Positions 17,586 through 26,455 of a DNA stretch of 64,000 nucleotides are shown here, in pieces. How positions within the stretch are numbered: the stretch's first letter is position 1; each line of letters begins with the position of its first letter. Below the pieces are notes generated by a model. It did not search any database and was not told the DNA's origin. It saw nothing but the letters and a program-made list of their open reading frames with translations. Source of the stretch: Streptomyces flaveolus (GTDB lineage Bacteria; Actinomycetota; Actinomycetes; Streptomycetales; Streptomycetaceae); contig NZ_BMRV01000007.1 in assembly GCF_014648815.1 (NCBI RefSeq), positions 124,001 through 188,000 of the forward strand, written 5' to 3'. The position numbers were made by a program, and so were the translations under genes.

Positions 17586-18536
17586 TCAGCTGCCGCGTGC
17601 GTTCAGTGAGGCCAGATAGGCGTTGTACGCCTCGAGTTCCTTGTCGCCGTCGCGATCGGCGGCCCGGTCGGTGCGCCGCGCCTGCCGCTGGTCCGACGCG
17701 TACCACTGGGCCACCAGGGCGAGCAGCACCAGCACGGACGGGACCTCACTGAACGCCCAGGCGATGCCGCCCGCGGCGTTCTGGTCGGAGAGCGCGTCGA
17801 TGCCCAGCGACGCGGGCGGGTTCCGGAACGTGTCGACCATGGGGGTGGACGCCATCATCAGCGCGATGCCGAAGAACGCGTGGAACGGCATGCCCGCGAA
17901 CAGCTCCAGCATCCGCATCAGGTAGCCCGGCCGGTGCGGCCCCGGGTCCACGCCCATGATCGGCCAGAAGAAGACCAGGCCGACGGCGAGGAAGTGCACC
18001 ATCATCCCGACGTGCCCGACCTTGGAGCCCATCAGGAAGTCGAAGATCGGGGTGAAGTACAGCGCGTACAGGCTCGCGATGAACAGCGGGATGGTGAACA
18101 CCGGGTGCGTGATGATCCGCATGTACCGGCTGTGCAGCAGCATCAGCAGCAGCTCGCGCGGCCCCTTGCGGCCCCGGCCCGCCGTGGGCAGCGCCCGCAG
18201 CGCCAGGGTGATCGGGGCGCCGAGCAGCAGCAGGATCGGCGAGATCATGCTGATCACCATGTGCTGCACCATGTGCACGCTGAACATGACCATGCCGTAG
18301 TCGTTCAGCTTGGTGCACATCATCAGCCCGATGCTCAGCACACCGGCGACGAAACCGACGGTCCGTCCCACCGGCCACTTGTCGCCGCGCCGCGTCAGCC
18401 GGACGACACCCCAGCCGTACAGCGCCAGGCCCACCAGGCAGGCGATCAGGAAGAAGGGGTCCGGCGACCAGCCGAGACCTCGCCCCAGCGTGAACGGCGG
18501 CAGATCCATCATCATGCCGTGCCCGCTGTGATCCAT
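17586..18536 (-). CDS. CtaG-like cytochrome c oxidase assembly / copper-handling membrane protein
   Basis: 316 residues with about seven membrane helices, caa3_CtaG family. Conserved His- and Met-rich helices (HMVQHMVISMISPILLLLGAP, MVHFLAVGLVFFWPIMGVDP) suggest copper binding or delivery to the CuA/CuB sites of an oxidase. The His/Met-rich N-terminus MDHSGHGMMMD also points to copper. The start at 18536 has CAGGAG eight bases upstream; the frame extends 16 codons further without one. Confidence 0.87.
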   Translation of the reverse strand: MDHSGHGMMMDLPPFTLGRGLGWSPDPFFLIACLVGLALYGWGVVRLTRRGDKWPVGRTVGFVAGVLSIGLMMCTKLNDYGMVMFSVHMVQHMVISMISPILLLLGAPITLALRALPTAGRGRKGPRELLLMLLHSRYMRIITHPVFTIPLFIASLYALYFTPIFDFLMGSKVGHVGMMVHFLAVGLVFFWPIMGVDPGPHRPGYLMRMLELFAGMPFHAFFGIALMMASTPMVDTFRNPPASLGIDALSDQNAAGGIAWAFSEVPSVLVLLALVAQWYASDQRQARRTDRAADRDGDKELEAYNAYLASLNARGS

Positions 18537-18615
18537 CCGCCGGCTCCTGTTTCGTGGGGGTTGAGCGCTGCTTGTCCGGACCAAGACTAGAACCGCCCCC
18601 GGCGACTTCCGTCAC

Positions 18616-18690
18616 CGGGGGCGCTTGCGAGCCCCCGAAGGGGCGCGGGGAACTGCGCGATCGACCACCCACGACCCGCAGTCCGCGACG
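18616..18690. repeat. Streptomyces-type dispersed intergenic repeat with terminator hairpin
   Basis: A 7-bp perfect stem (CGGGGGC / GCCCCCG, 8-nt loop, 18616-18637) is followed by GAAGGGGCGCGGGGAACTG and then CGCGATCGACCACCCACGAC. I recognise this combination as a short element found between many Streptomyces genes. It sits about 90 bases past the pfkA stop and probably terminates that transcript. Copy number in this genome cannot be judged from one window. Confidence 0.65.
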
Positions 18691-18726
18691 AACCGGCGGA
18701 CCCGAGCTCTCAGCGGCACCGCAGAA

Positions 18727-19752
18727 TCAGAGCACGCACTCCGCCTCGTCGTACCGCGCGTCCGGCACCGTCTTCAGCGTCTCCACGGCCTCGGCCAGCG
18801 ACACCATCGCGATGTCCGTCCCGCGCAGGGCCGTCATCATCCCGAACTCCCCGCGGTGCACGGCCTCCACCGCGTGCCACCCGAACCGGGTCGCCAGCAC
18901 CCGGTCGTACGCCGTCGGCGTCCCGCCCCGCTGGACGTGCCCGAGGATCACCGGCCGGGCCTCCTTGCCGAGCCGCTCCTCCAGCTCGACGGAGAGCTGG
19001 CGGGCGATCCCGGCGAAGCGCTCGTGGCCGTAGACGTCCTTGCCGCCCTCGTCGAAGTCCATGGTGCCCGCCTTCGGCTTGGCGCCCTCCGCGGCCACCA
19101 CTATGGCGAACCGCTTGCCCGCCGAGAACCGCTCGCCGACCTTGGCGGTCAGCTCGTCGATGTCGAAGGGCCGCTCCGGGACGACGACGGCGTGGGCGCC
19201 GGCCGCCATGCCCGAGTGCAGCGCGATCCAGCCGGTGTGACGGCCCATGACCTCCACGATGAGCACCCGCTGGTGCGACTCGGCGGTGGTCTTCAGCCGG
19301 TCCAGGGCCTCGGTGGCGACGGTGACGGCCGTGTCGAAACCGAAGGTGACGTCGGTGACCGCGATGTCGTTGTCGATGGTCTTCGGCACGCCCACGATCG
19401 GCAGGCCGTTGTCGGACAGCAGCCGGGCCGCCTTCAGCGTGCCCTCGCCGCCGATCGGGATGATCGCGTCGAGTCCGAGCTCCTCGACATGGCCGCGGGC
19501 CCGCTCCACGCCGTCCCGCAGATGCTCGGGACGGACCCGGGAGGAGCCGAGGATGGTGCCGCCGCGGGCCAGGATGCCGCCGACGGCATCGAGGTCGAGC
19601 TTGAGGTAGTCGCACTCCAGGAGGCCCTTCCAGCCGTCCCGGAAGCCGATGACCTCGTCGCCGTGGTCGACGACGGCGCGGTGCACGACGGACCGGATGA
19701 CGGCGTTCAGGCCGGGGCAGTCACCGCCGGACGTGAGGACACCAATGCGCAT
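18727..19752 (-). CDS. pfkA: 6-phosphofructokinase
   Basis: 341 residues, commits fructose-6-phosphate to glycolysis. Motifs are GVLTSGGDCPGLNAVIRS at the N-terminus, IPIGGEGTLKAARLL, PKTIDNDIAVTDVTFGFDTA and EVMGRHTGWIA. At the two positions that separate phosphoryl donors the protein has Gly (GGEGT) and Lys (PKTIDND), a combination I associate with ATP-using actinomycete enzymes rather than pyrophosphate-dependent ones. The start at 19752 is where the conserved domain begins. Monocistronic by appearance, with a hairpin element downstream. Confidence 0.94.
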   Translation of the reverse strand: MRIGVLTSGGDCPGLNAVIRSVVHRAVVDHGDEVIGFRDGWKGLLECDYLKLDLDAVGGILARGGTILGSSRVRPEHLRDGVERARGHVEELGLDAIIPIGGEGTLKAARLLSDNGLPIVGVPKTIDNDIAVTDVTFGFDTAVTVATEALDRLKTTAESHQRVLIVEVMGRHTGWIALHSGMAAGAHAVVVPERPFDIDELTAKVGERFSAGKRFAIVVAAEGAKPKAGTMDFDEGGKDVYGHERFAGIARQLSVELEERLGKEARPVILGHVQRGGTPTAYDRVLATRFGWHAVEAVHRGEFGMMTALRGTDIAMVSLAEAVETLKTVPDARYDEAECVL

Positions 19753-19918
19753 AGCCCGAGTTACCTTCTCAACGTGGCACGGGTCCGGACCGCGCTGTCC
19801 GGTTCGATTCCCCGCCACCCTAGCGGTACAGGGGGGCGGGGCCGAACCGTGCGTCCGCCTACTGGACGTACCCGCTCACCTGTGCGGATGCATCATCAGA
19901 CGGGCCGTTTCGAGGGCG

Positions 19919-20647
19919 TCAGGCAGGCTGCTGCGCCGCCGCGATGCGCTCGTTGCGCAGCGCCTCGTACCACCGGTCGTCGGTCGGCGGCAGCGCGTTC
20001 ACGTCGAGGGCCAGCTTCAGCAGCAGGTCCGCGATCAGCGGGTTGCGGGCCAGCACCGGGCCGTGCATGTACGTGCCGAAGACCGTGTCGTTGTACGCGC
20101 CCTCCGTGCCGTCGCCCGTGCCGTTGCCGTTGCCGAAGCGCACCTGGGCGAGCGGGCGGGCGGTGGGGCCGAGGTGGGTGACGCCCTGGTGGTTCTCGAA
20201 GCCGGTCAGCGGGGGCAGGCCGAGGCGCGGGTCGATGTCGCCGAGGACGTCGCCGACGCACCGGGCGCCCTCGCCGCGGGTCGAGACCACGTCGAGCAGG
20301 CCGAGGCCCGGCTCGCGCTGGCCGAGGTCGTTGATGAACTCGTGGCCGAGGATCTGGTAGCCGGCGCAGACGGAGAAGACGATCGCGCCGTTCTCCACCG
20401 CCCGGTGCAGGCCCCCGTCCCGGCGCAGCCGCTCGGCCGCGAGCCGCTGCGGACGGTCCTCGCCGCCGCCGATCAGGTAGATGTCGCCGGAGGTCGGGAT
20501 CGGCTGGTCGCTGCGCACGTCGAGCCGGGCCACGTCGAGGCCGCGCTGGCGGGCCCGGCGCTCCACGACGAGGGCGTTGCCCTGGTCGCCGTACGTGCTG
20601 AGCAGGTCCGGGTAGATCCAGACGATCCGCAGTTGGTTGTCGCTCAC
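19919..20647 (-). CDS. gatD: Lipid II isoglutaminyl synthase, glutamine amidotransferase subunit GatD
   Basis: 242 residues, CobB/CobQ-type class I glutamine amidotransferase. It supplies ammonia to MurT, which amidates the alpha-carboxyl of D-Glu in lipid II. The nucleophile is Cys94 in FSVCAGYQILG, and the His of the dyad lies in YMHGPVLARNP. The GTG start has AGGGGA upstream. It lies 23 bp behind murT, the standard Gram-positive pairing. The protein begins YPDLLSTYGDQGN, a typical GatD N-terminus. Confidence 0.94.
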   Translation of the reverse strand: MSDNQLRIVWIYPDLLSTYGDQGNALVVERRARQRGLDVARLDVRSDQPIPTSGDIYLIGGGEDRPQRLAAERLRRDGGLHRAVENGAIVFSVCAGYQILGHEFINDLGQREPGLGLLDVVSTRGEGARCVGDVLGDIDPRLGLPPLTGFENHQGVTHLGPTARPLAQVRFGNGNGTGDGTEGAYNDTVFGTYMHGPVLARNPLIADLLLKLALDVNALPPTDDRWYEALRNERIAAAQQPA

Positions 20648-20670
20648 GAAAATCCCCTGAAGTCTCGCGG

Positions 20671-21909
20671 TCAGTTGCCGACGCGGCGGCGCAGGTCCTG
20701 GAAGGCGGTGTAGTTCGCGATGACCTCGATCCGGCCGGGCGGGCACAGCTGCACCGCCTGGTCGAGGTTCTCGCACACCTGGAACTGCTGGTTCGCGACC
20801 TCCAGGCGCACCGCGAGGTCCAGCTTGCGGTCGCCGATCACGCAGATCGGGTGGCCGGTCAGCCGGGTGTAGTCCACGTCCCACAGCCAGGACGTGTCGG
20901 TGCCGTCGGCGCCGCGCGCGTTCACCGAGAGGATCACCGGCGTCGGCGGCGGGTCGATCAGGGAGAAGGTCTCCAGCCAGCCCGCGGGGTTCTTGGCGAG
21001 CAGCAGACGCAGGTCGCGGCCCTGGAACTGGACGACGTCGTAGCGTCCGGCGACGGCCTGCACCTGGTACATCCGCTCCAGGGCGACCTGCGGCGGCACC
21101 CCGAAGACCGCGCAGACGGCGGCCGAGGAGGCGGCGTTGGCCTTGTTGGCGCGGCCGGGCAGCTGGAGGTGGATCGGCCAGGCGGAGCCGTGCGGGTCGA
21201 GCACGTGGTCGCCGGAGAGCGCCCAGCTCGGCGTGGGACGGCGGAAGCCGCACTCGCCGCAGAACCAGTCGTCGCCCGGACGCTGCATCACACCGCCGCA
21301 GGACGGGCAGGACCAGGCGTCGTCCTTCCACATCTGCCCGGCGGCGACCCAGATCACGTTGGGGGAGGAGGAGGCGGCCCACACCACCAGCGGGTCGTCG
21401 GCGTTGGCGACGATCACGGCCTTCGAACCGGCCAGGCCCTCGCGCCAGTTCTCGGCGAGCATCCGGGTCTCGGCGGCGCGGTCGAGCTGGTCGCGGGAGA
21501 GGTTGAGCAGCGCGATGCACTTCGGGTCGGTGGCCTGGGCGACGCCGACGAGGTACTTCTCGTCGACCTCGATGACCCCGTACCGGGCCTCCGCGCCGCC
21601 CGCGAGCGCCGAGGTGATGCCGGCCGGCATGTTGGCGCCGAGCGCGTTGGACACGACCGGACCGGCCGCCTTGAGCGCCTCGGCGATGAGCCGGGTGGTG
21701 GTGGTCTTGCCGTTGGTCGCCGAGACGAGCGTCACGTCCAGGTGCTGGGCGAGCCGGTGGAGGAGGTCGGGGTCGAGTTTCAGCGCGACCCGGCCGCCGA
21801 TCACCGAACCGCTGCCGCGCCCGGCGGCACGGGACGCCGCCGCGACCGCCTTGCCCGCGGTCACGGCGATCTTGGCCCGCGGCGTGAGCGGGTCCGAGTT
21901 GCCTGCCAT
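20671..21909 (-). CDS. murT: Lipid II isoglutaminyl synthase, ligase subunit MurT
   Basis: 412 residues, Mur-ligase-like ATPase that activates the D-Glu carboxylate of lipid II. P-loop SATNGKTTTTRLIAE near residue 63, and a central zinc-ribbon insert CPSCGG...CGECGF with four Cys, characteristic of MurT. The C-terminal DUF1727 domain contains DTSWLWDVDY, which holds the Asp expected to complete the GatD catalytic triad. The ATG is preceded by AAGGAGG. Partner of gatD immediately downstream; normally essential in actinomycetes. Confidence 0.95.
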   Translation of the reverse strand: MAGNSDPLTPRAKIAVTAGKAVAAASRAAGRGSGSVIGGRVALKLDPDLLHRLAQHLDVTLVSATNGKTTTTRLIAEALKAAGPVVSNALGANMPAGITSALAGGAEARYGVIEVDEKYLVGVAQATDPKCIALLNLSRDQLDRAAETRMLAENWREGLAGSKAVIVANADDPLVVWAASSSPNVIWVAAGQMWKDDAWSCPSCGGVMQRPGDDWFCGECGFRRPTPSWALSGDHVLDPHGSAWPIHLQLPGRANKANAASSAAVCAVFGVPPQVALERMYQVQAVAGRYDVVQFQGRDLRLLLAKNPAGWLETFSLIDPPPTPVILSVNARGADGTDTSWLWDVDYTRLTGHPICVIGDRKLDLAVRLEVANQQFQVCENLDQAVQLCPPGRIEVIANYTAFQDLRRRVGN

Positions 21910-22088
21910 CAGTTCTCGATCCTCCTTGCCGTACGCGCCGCGCCTGAAGCCTGGGAAGCCTGACGGCCACGTGGTGTGGACCTCAGCCTATCGAGATCCA
22001 TTCGCACTCCCGAATCGCGGCACCGGCCACACGGCCCCGACGGTGGGCGCGTGCCGTCGGGGAACACAGGGACCTTACTCTGACCGTC

Positions 22089-22628
22089 ATGCGACACGGC
22101 TCCATCCCGGGCGTCCACGGGCGCGTACGGCCCCTCAGTCTCCTCGGCGACCCCGTCCTGCACACCCCCTGCGACGAGGTGACGGACTTCGGTCCGGAAC
22201 TCGCGGCACTGGTGGAGGACTTGTTCGCGACGATGTACGCCGCCCACGGCGTCGGCCTGGCCGCGAACCAGATCGGCGAGCCGGTACGCGTCTTCGTGTA
22301 CGACTGCCCGGACGACGAGGACGTGCGCCATCTCGGCCACGTGGTGAACCCGCGGCTCGTCGAGACGGACGGGGTGGTGGTGCGCGGGCCGGAGGGCTGT
22401 CTGTCACTGCCCGGCCTGGAGGCGGGCACCGAGCGCCACGACCACGCGGTCGTCGAGGGCTTCACGGTGACCGGGGAGCCCGTCACCGTGCACGGGACGG
22501 GATTCTTCGCCCGGTGTCTCCAGCACGAGTGCGACCACCTGGAAGGCCGGGTCTACGCCGACCGGTTGTCGGGCCGACGCCACCGGAAGCTGATGAGACA
22601 GGTGGCGCGGGCGTCCTGGAGCCGCTGA
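22089..22628 (+). CDS. def: Peptide deformylase
   Basis: 179 residues, removes the formyl group from nascent proteins using Fe2+ or another divalent metal. All three motifs are intact: GVGLAANQIG, EGCLSLPG (metal Cys) and QHECDHLEG (two metal His and the catalytic Glu). No strong ribosome site precedes the ATG, so the exact start is slightly uncertain. It is divergent from murT and convergent with the TetR gene. Streptomyces usually has several def paralogues. Confidence 0.95.
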   Translation: MRHGSIPGVHGRVRPLSLLGDPVLHTPCDEVTDFGPELAALVEDLFATMYAAHGVGLAANQIGEPVRVFVYDCPDDEDVRHLGHVVNPRLVETDGVVVRGPEGCLSLPGLEAGTERHDHAVVEGFTVTGEPVTVHGTGFFARCLQHECDHLEGRVYADRLSGRRHRKLMRQVARASWSR

Positions 22629-22666
22629 GGGCGCGGGCCGGGAGGCCGGGCCCGGCGACCCGGATG

Positions 22667-23323
22667 TCAGAACCCCGGGCCGCCCACCTTGTCCTCGGCC
22701 GCGGACAGCCGGCCCCACAGCAGATCCGCCAGACTCGCCACCAACTCCGCGCGGGAGCAGGGTCGTTCGCCCAGCCACCAGTCGCCGGCGGCGTGCATCA
22801 TGCCGACGATGCCGTGCCCCCAGACCCGGGCCAGCCGCTCGCTGCCGGGGCCCATGTCGAGGCGCTCCTCGATGACCTTGCCCAGCTCCTCGCCCATGCG
22901 GCGCAGCAGCGGCGCCGAGTGCTTGCCCACGTCGAAGCCCTGCTCGGTCTGGTCTCCCGCGGCGGTGCTGCCCTCCGCCGGATGCATCAGGAAGCGGTAC
23001 ACCTGCGGGCGCGCCTCGATGGCCGCGAGATAGGTGTCCAGCGTGGCCTCGACGCGCTTGCGCCGGTCCGCGGGGGCGTCCAGGGCGGCCCGCAGCGAGG
23101 CGAGGAGGGCGTCCGTGTGCCGCTGGGCCAGGGCGGCGTACAGGCCGCCCTTGTCCCCGAAGTGCCGGTAGAGGATCGGCTTGGTGATGCCCGCCTCGGC
23201 GGCGATGGCGTTCATCGAGGCCTGGGGACCGTCGCGCAGCACCACCCGGTCGGCGGCCTCCAGCAGCTCGCGCCGTCGGCGGTCGGCGGACCGCTGCTGA
23301 TCGGTCCGCTGCGTGGTGTCCAT
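22667..23323 (-). CDS. TetR family transcriptional regulator
   Basis: 218 residues. The N-terminal helix-turn-helix is canonical (LEAADRVVLRDGPQASMNAIAAEAGITKPILYRHFGDKGGLY), with a C-terminal ligand domain rich in His/Arg. It is divergent from an acyl-CoA dehydrogenase gene across a 169-bp region holding a clear inverted repeat, so repression of that gene and of itself with an acyl-CoA ligand is the likely arrangement (inference). Confidence 0.92.
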   Translation of the reverse strand: MDTTQRTDQQRSADRRRRELLEAADRVVLRDGPQASMNAIAAEAGITKPILYRHFGDKGGLYAALAQRHTDALLASLRAALDAPADRRKRVEATLDTYLAAIEARPQVYRFLMHPAEGSTAAGDQTEQGFDVGKHSAPLLRRMGEELGKVIEERLDMGPGSERLARVWGHGIVGMMHAAGDWWLGERPCSRAELVASLADLLWGRLSAAEDKVGGPGF

Positions 23324-23437
23324 GTGCTCTCCCCACCCGTGCTGATTCGGTGACGCCTGCGCAAACTAACACCCGGCGGGCACCGCGCATCGAACGGGAG
23401 GGCGAGGGGTCCCGGGGAGTTGACTTTTCCTACCCGC

Positions 23438-23459
23438 CGGTAACAGACTCCCGTTACCG
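23438..23459. promoter_or_regulatory. Probable TetR operator in divergent promoter
   Basis: Perfect 7-bp arms CGGTAAC (23438-23444) and GTTACCG (23453-23459) are separated by 8 bp, just downstream of a TTGACT -35-like box at 23420. A further AGTAAC half-site follows at 23462. The site lies between the divergent TetR and acyl-CoA dehydrogenase genes, where it would block the rightward promoter. Confidence 0.65.
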
Positions 23460-23492
23460 CAAGTAACATGCACGTGCGTCACTGGAGGGGAC

Positions 23493-24719
23493 ATGGCCGA
23501 GTTCACCATGGAGCTCAACGACGAACAGAAGGAGGTCCGGGACTGGCTGCACGGCTTCGCCGCCGACGTCATCCGCCCCGCGGCCGCCGAATGGGACGAG
23601 CGTGAGGAGACTCCCTGGCCGGTCATCCAGGAGGCCGCCAAGGTCGGCATCTACTCCCTCGACTTCTACGCCCAGCAGTATTTCGACCCCACCGGCCTCG
23701 GCATTCCCATGGCGATGGAGGAGCTCTTCTGGGGTGACGCAGGCATCGCCCTGTCCATCGTCGGCACCGGCCTCGCCGCCGTCGGCGTCCTCGCCAACGG
23801 CACCGAGGAGCAGATCGGCACCTGGATCCCCCAGATGTACGGCGACGCCAACGACGTGAAGGTCGCCGCCTTCTGCTCCTCCGAGCCCGACGCGGGCTCC
23901 GACGTCGCCTCCATGCGCACCCGCGCCGTGTACGACGAGGCCAAGGACGAGTGGGTGCTGGACGGCACCAAGACCTGGGCGACCAACGGCGGCATCGCCA
24001 ACGTCCACGTGGTCGTCGCGGTCGTCGACCCGGAGCTGGGCTCCAAGGGCCACGCCTCGTTCATCGTCCCGCCGAACACGCCGGGGCTGTCCCAGGGGCA
24101 GAAGTTCAAGAAGCACGGCATCCGCGCCTCGCACACCGCCGAGGTCGTCCTCGACCACGTGCGCGTCCCCGGCTCCTGCCTGCTCGGCGGCAAGGAGAAG
24201 CTGGACGCGCGTCTGGCCAGGGCCCGCGAGAAGGCGAAGGCGGGCGGCGAGCGCGTCAAGAACGCCGCCATGGCCACCTTCGAGGCGTCCCGCCCGGCCG
24301 TCGGCGCCATGGCCGTCGGCACCGCCCGCGCCGCGTACGAGGTCGCCCTCGACTACGCGAAGACCCGCGAGCAGTTCGGGCGGCCGATCATCGACAACCA
24401 GGGCGTCGCCTTCCAGCTCGCCGACATGCGCACGTCGATCGACGCGGCGCGGCTGCTGGTGTGGCGGGCCTCCTGGATGGCGGTCAACGGCAAGCCGTTC
24501 ACGGCCGCCGAGGGCTCGATGTCCAAGCTGTTCGCGAGTGAGACGGCGAAGAAGGTGACCGCCCAGGCGGTCCAGATCCTGGGCGGCAACGGCTACACCC
24601 GGGAGTACCCGGTGGAGCGGATGCACCGGGACAGCGCGATCTACACGATCTTCGAGGGCACCAGCGAGATCCAGCGGCTGGTGATCGCGCGGACCCTGGC
24701 GGGGATGCCGATCCGCTAG
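23493..24719 (+). CDS. Acyl-CoA dehydrogenase
   Basis: 408 residues, FAD flavoprotein that introduces the alpha,beta double bond in acyl-CoA. N-, middle and C-terminal ACAD domains are complete: CSSEPDAGSDVASMRTRA (flavin-binding), the FGRPIIDNQGVAFQLADM segment, QILGGNGYTREYPVERMHRD, and the C-terminal IFEGTSEIQRLVIART. An insertion with a Lys/Arg-rich helix (KLDARLARAREKAKAGGERVK) at about residues 231-253 is unlike short-chain enzymes. The start is supported by TGGAGGGG. Divergent from its probable TetR repressor. Confidence 0.94.
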   Translation: MAEFTMELNDEQKEVRDWLHGFAADVIRPAAAEWDEREETPWPVIQEAAKVGIYSLDFYAQQYFDPTGLGIPMAMEELFWGDAGIALSIVGTGLAAVGVLANGTEEQIGTWIPQMYGDANDVKVAAFCSSEPDAGSDVASMRTRAVYDEAKDEWVLDGTKTWATNGGIANVHVVVAVVDPELGSKGHASFIVPPNTPGLSQGQKFKKHGIRASHTAEVVLDHVRVPGSCLLGGKEKLDARLARAREKAKAGGERVKNAAMATFEASRPAVGAMAVGTARAAYEVALDYAKTREQFGRPIIDNQGVAFQLADMRTSIDAARLLVWRASWMAVNGKPFTAAEGSMSKLFASETAKKVTAQAVQILGGNGYTREYPVERMHRDSAIYTIFEGTSEIQRLVIARTLAGMPIR

Positions 24720-24730
24720 CGGTGCGGGCG

Positions 24731-24967
24731 TCAGGAGGACTGGCCGCTGCTGTGGGCGATGCACGCCACGTCGATGCGGTCGGCCAGCTTGGCGAGTTCG
24801 ATGGTGAGGGCGGCCACGGTGTCCTCGTCCAGACCCTCCTCGCCGGCCTCCACCAGCCTCAGCCATCGCCCGCCCACCGTGCGCAGCAGCTTGCTCACGT
24901 CGGCCGCGGACACCTGCAGGGTGCCGCGGTCGTCGACGATCAGAGGCAGGGTCACTTCGCGGGTCAC
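24731..24967 (-). CDS. Small conserved hypothetical protein
   Basis: 78 residues from the GTG at 24967 (REVTLPLIVDDRGTLQVSAADV), soluble and acidic, with no membrane helix. It resembles a small protein conserved in Streptomyces (possibly DUF6213, from memory). Its start lies only 26 bp beyond the aldehyde dehydrogenase stop, on the same strand, so it may be the distal gene of that transcript. Function unknown. Confidence 0.7.
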   Translation of the reverse strand: MTREVTLPLIVDDRGTLQVSAADVSKLLRTVGGRWLRLVEAGEEGLDEDTVAALTIELAKLADRIDVACIAHSSGQSS

Positions 24968-24993
24968 AAAAAGGGATCGTAGCCCCGCAACCC

Positions 24994-26379
24994 TCACGCC
25001 CCGTGCCATACGGTGGTGATGTTGCAGAACTCGCGGATTCCGTGCCCGGACAGCTCACGCCCGTAGCCCGACCGCTTGACCCCGCCGAACGGGAAGGCCG
25101 GGTGGGAGGCCGTCATCCCGTTGACGTACACCCCGCCCGCCTCCAGGTCCCGGACGAAGCGGTCCACGTCGGCGTCGTCGCGGGTCCACACGTTGGAACT
25201 GAGCCCGAAGTCCGTGTCGTTGGCGATCAGCACGGCCTCGTCCAGGTCGGCCGCCCGGTACACCGTGGCGACCGGTCCGAAGGCCTCCTCGCGGTGGATG
25301 CGCATCTCGCGGGTGATGCCGGCCAGCACGGTCGGCGGGTAGTACCAGCCGGGACCGTCGGGGCGTTCGCCGCCACACAGCACGGTCGCGCCGCCGCGCA
25401 CCGCGTCCTCGACCAGCTCCACCAGATCGGTCACGCCCTGTTCGCTGGAGAGCGGCCCGACCTCGGTCTCCTCGTCCATCGGGTCGCCGACCGTCAGCGC
25501 CTTCATGCCCTCGGTGAAGCGCTCGACGAACGCGTCGTACACGTCCGTGTGCACGATGAACCGCTTGGCGGCGATACAGGACTGCCCGGCGTTCTGCGTG
25601 CGCGCGGTCACCGCGACCTCGGCGGCCCGGTCGACGTCGGCGGACGGCATCACGACGAACGGATCGCTGCCGCCCAGCTCCAGCACCGTCTTCTTGATCA
25701 TCTCCCCGGCGGTGGAGGCGACCGCGCGGCCGGCGGGCTCGCTGCCGGTGAGGGTGGCGGCCCGCACGCGCTCGTCGCGCAGGATGTCGTCCACCGCGGC
25801 GGAGCCGATCAGCAGCGTCTGGAAGCAGCCCTCGGGGAAGCCCGCGCGGTGGAACAGGTCCTCCAGGTACAGGGCGGTCTGCGGGACGTTCGAGGAGTGC
25901 TTGAGCAGGCCGACGTTGCCCGCCATCAGCGCGGGCGCCGCGAAGCGGATCACCTGCCACAGCGGGAAGTTCCACGGCATCACCGCGAGCACCGGGCCGA
26001 GCGGCCGGTAGCGCACCAGGGCGCGGGAGGCGCCGGAGTCCTTCACGTCCGCCTCGGCGGGCTCCTCGTCGGCGAGCAGCTCCGCGGCGTGATCGGCGTA
26101 CCAGCGCATCGCCTTGGCGCACTTGGCCGCCTCGGCGCGGGCCTGCTTGACCGGCTTGCCCATCTCGGTGGTGATGACCTTGCCGATCTCGTCCTGGTCC
26201 GCCTCCAGAAGACCGGCCGCCCGGTGCATGAGCCGGGCCCGCTCCTCGAACGCCGTCGTCCGGTACGTGCGGAACGTGGCCTCCGCGAGCTGGAGCCGGC
26301 GCTCGATCTCCTCCTCGCCCATGGCCTCGTACGTCCTGAGCGTCTCGCCGTTCGCCGGGTTCACCGTCGCGATGGGCAT
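24994..26379 (-). CDS. NAD(P)-dependent aldehyde dehydrogenase, succinate-semialdehyde dehydrogenase type
   Basis: 461 residues, the length and start (PIATVNPANGETLRTYEAM) of GabD1-like succinate-semialdehyde dehydrogenases. Cofactor and catalytic motifs are MPWNFPLWQVIRFAAPALM, the Glu in LELGGSDPFVV and the nucleophilic Cys in NAGQSCIAAKRF. GGGAGG sits at good spacing before the ATG. The substrate assignment is family-level; other short aldehydes are possible. No gabT is adjacent. Confidence 0.9.
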   Translation of the reverse strand: MPIATVNPANGETLRTYEAMGEEEIERRLQLAEATFRTYRTTAFEERARLMHRAAGLLEADQDEIGKVITTEMGKPVKQARAEAAKCAKAMRWYADHAAELLADEEPAEADVKDSGASRALVRYRPLGPVLAVMPWNFPLWQVIRFAAPALMAGNVGLLKHSSNVPQTALYLEDLFHRAGFPEGCFQTLLIGSAAVDDILRDERVRAATLTGSEPAGRAVASTAGEMIKKTVLELGGSDPFVVMPSADVDRAAEVAVTARTQNAGQSCIAAKRFIVHTDVYDAFVERFTEGMKALTVGDPMDEETEVGPLSSEQGVTDLVELVEDAVRGGATVLCGGERPDGPGWYYPPTVLAGITREMRIHREEAFGPVATVYRAADLDEAVLIANDTDFGLSSNVWTRDDADVDRFVRDLEAGGVYVNGMTASHPAFPFGGVKRSGYGRELSGHGIREFCNITTVWHGA

Positions 26380-26455
26380 GGCCGACCTCCCTGGGTGCAG
26401 ACTCGTGCTTCGACCTTGGCGCGCGGCGGGGGGTGCCGCAACGCGGAGGGTCTCG

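Noticed and set aside
20648..21970. Longer frame in front of gatD giving a 683-residue protein
   Set aside because: It is the shadow of murT; gatD has a clear GTG with ribosome site and murT is unmistakable in its own frame.
22645..22656. GCCGGGCCCGGC palindrome after the deformylase gene
   Set aside because: Too GC-simple and with no stable loop; could be a weak terminator but chance palindromes of this kind are common here.
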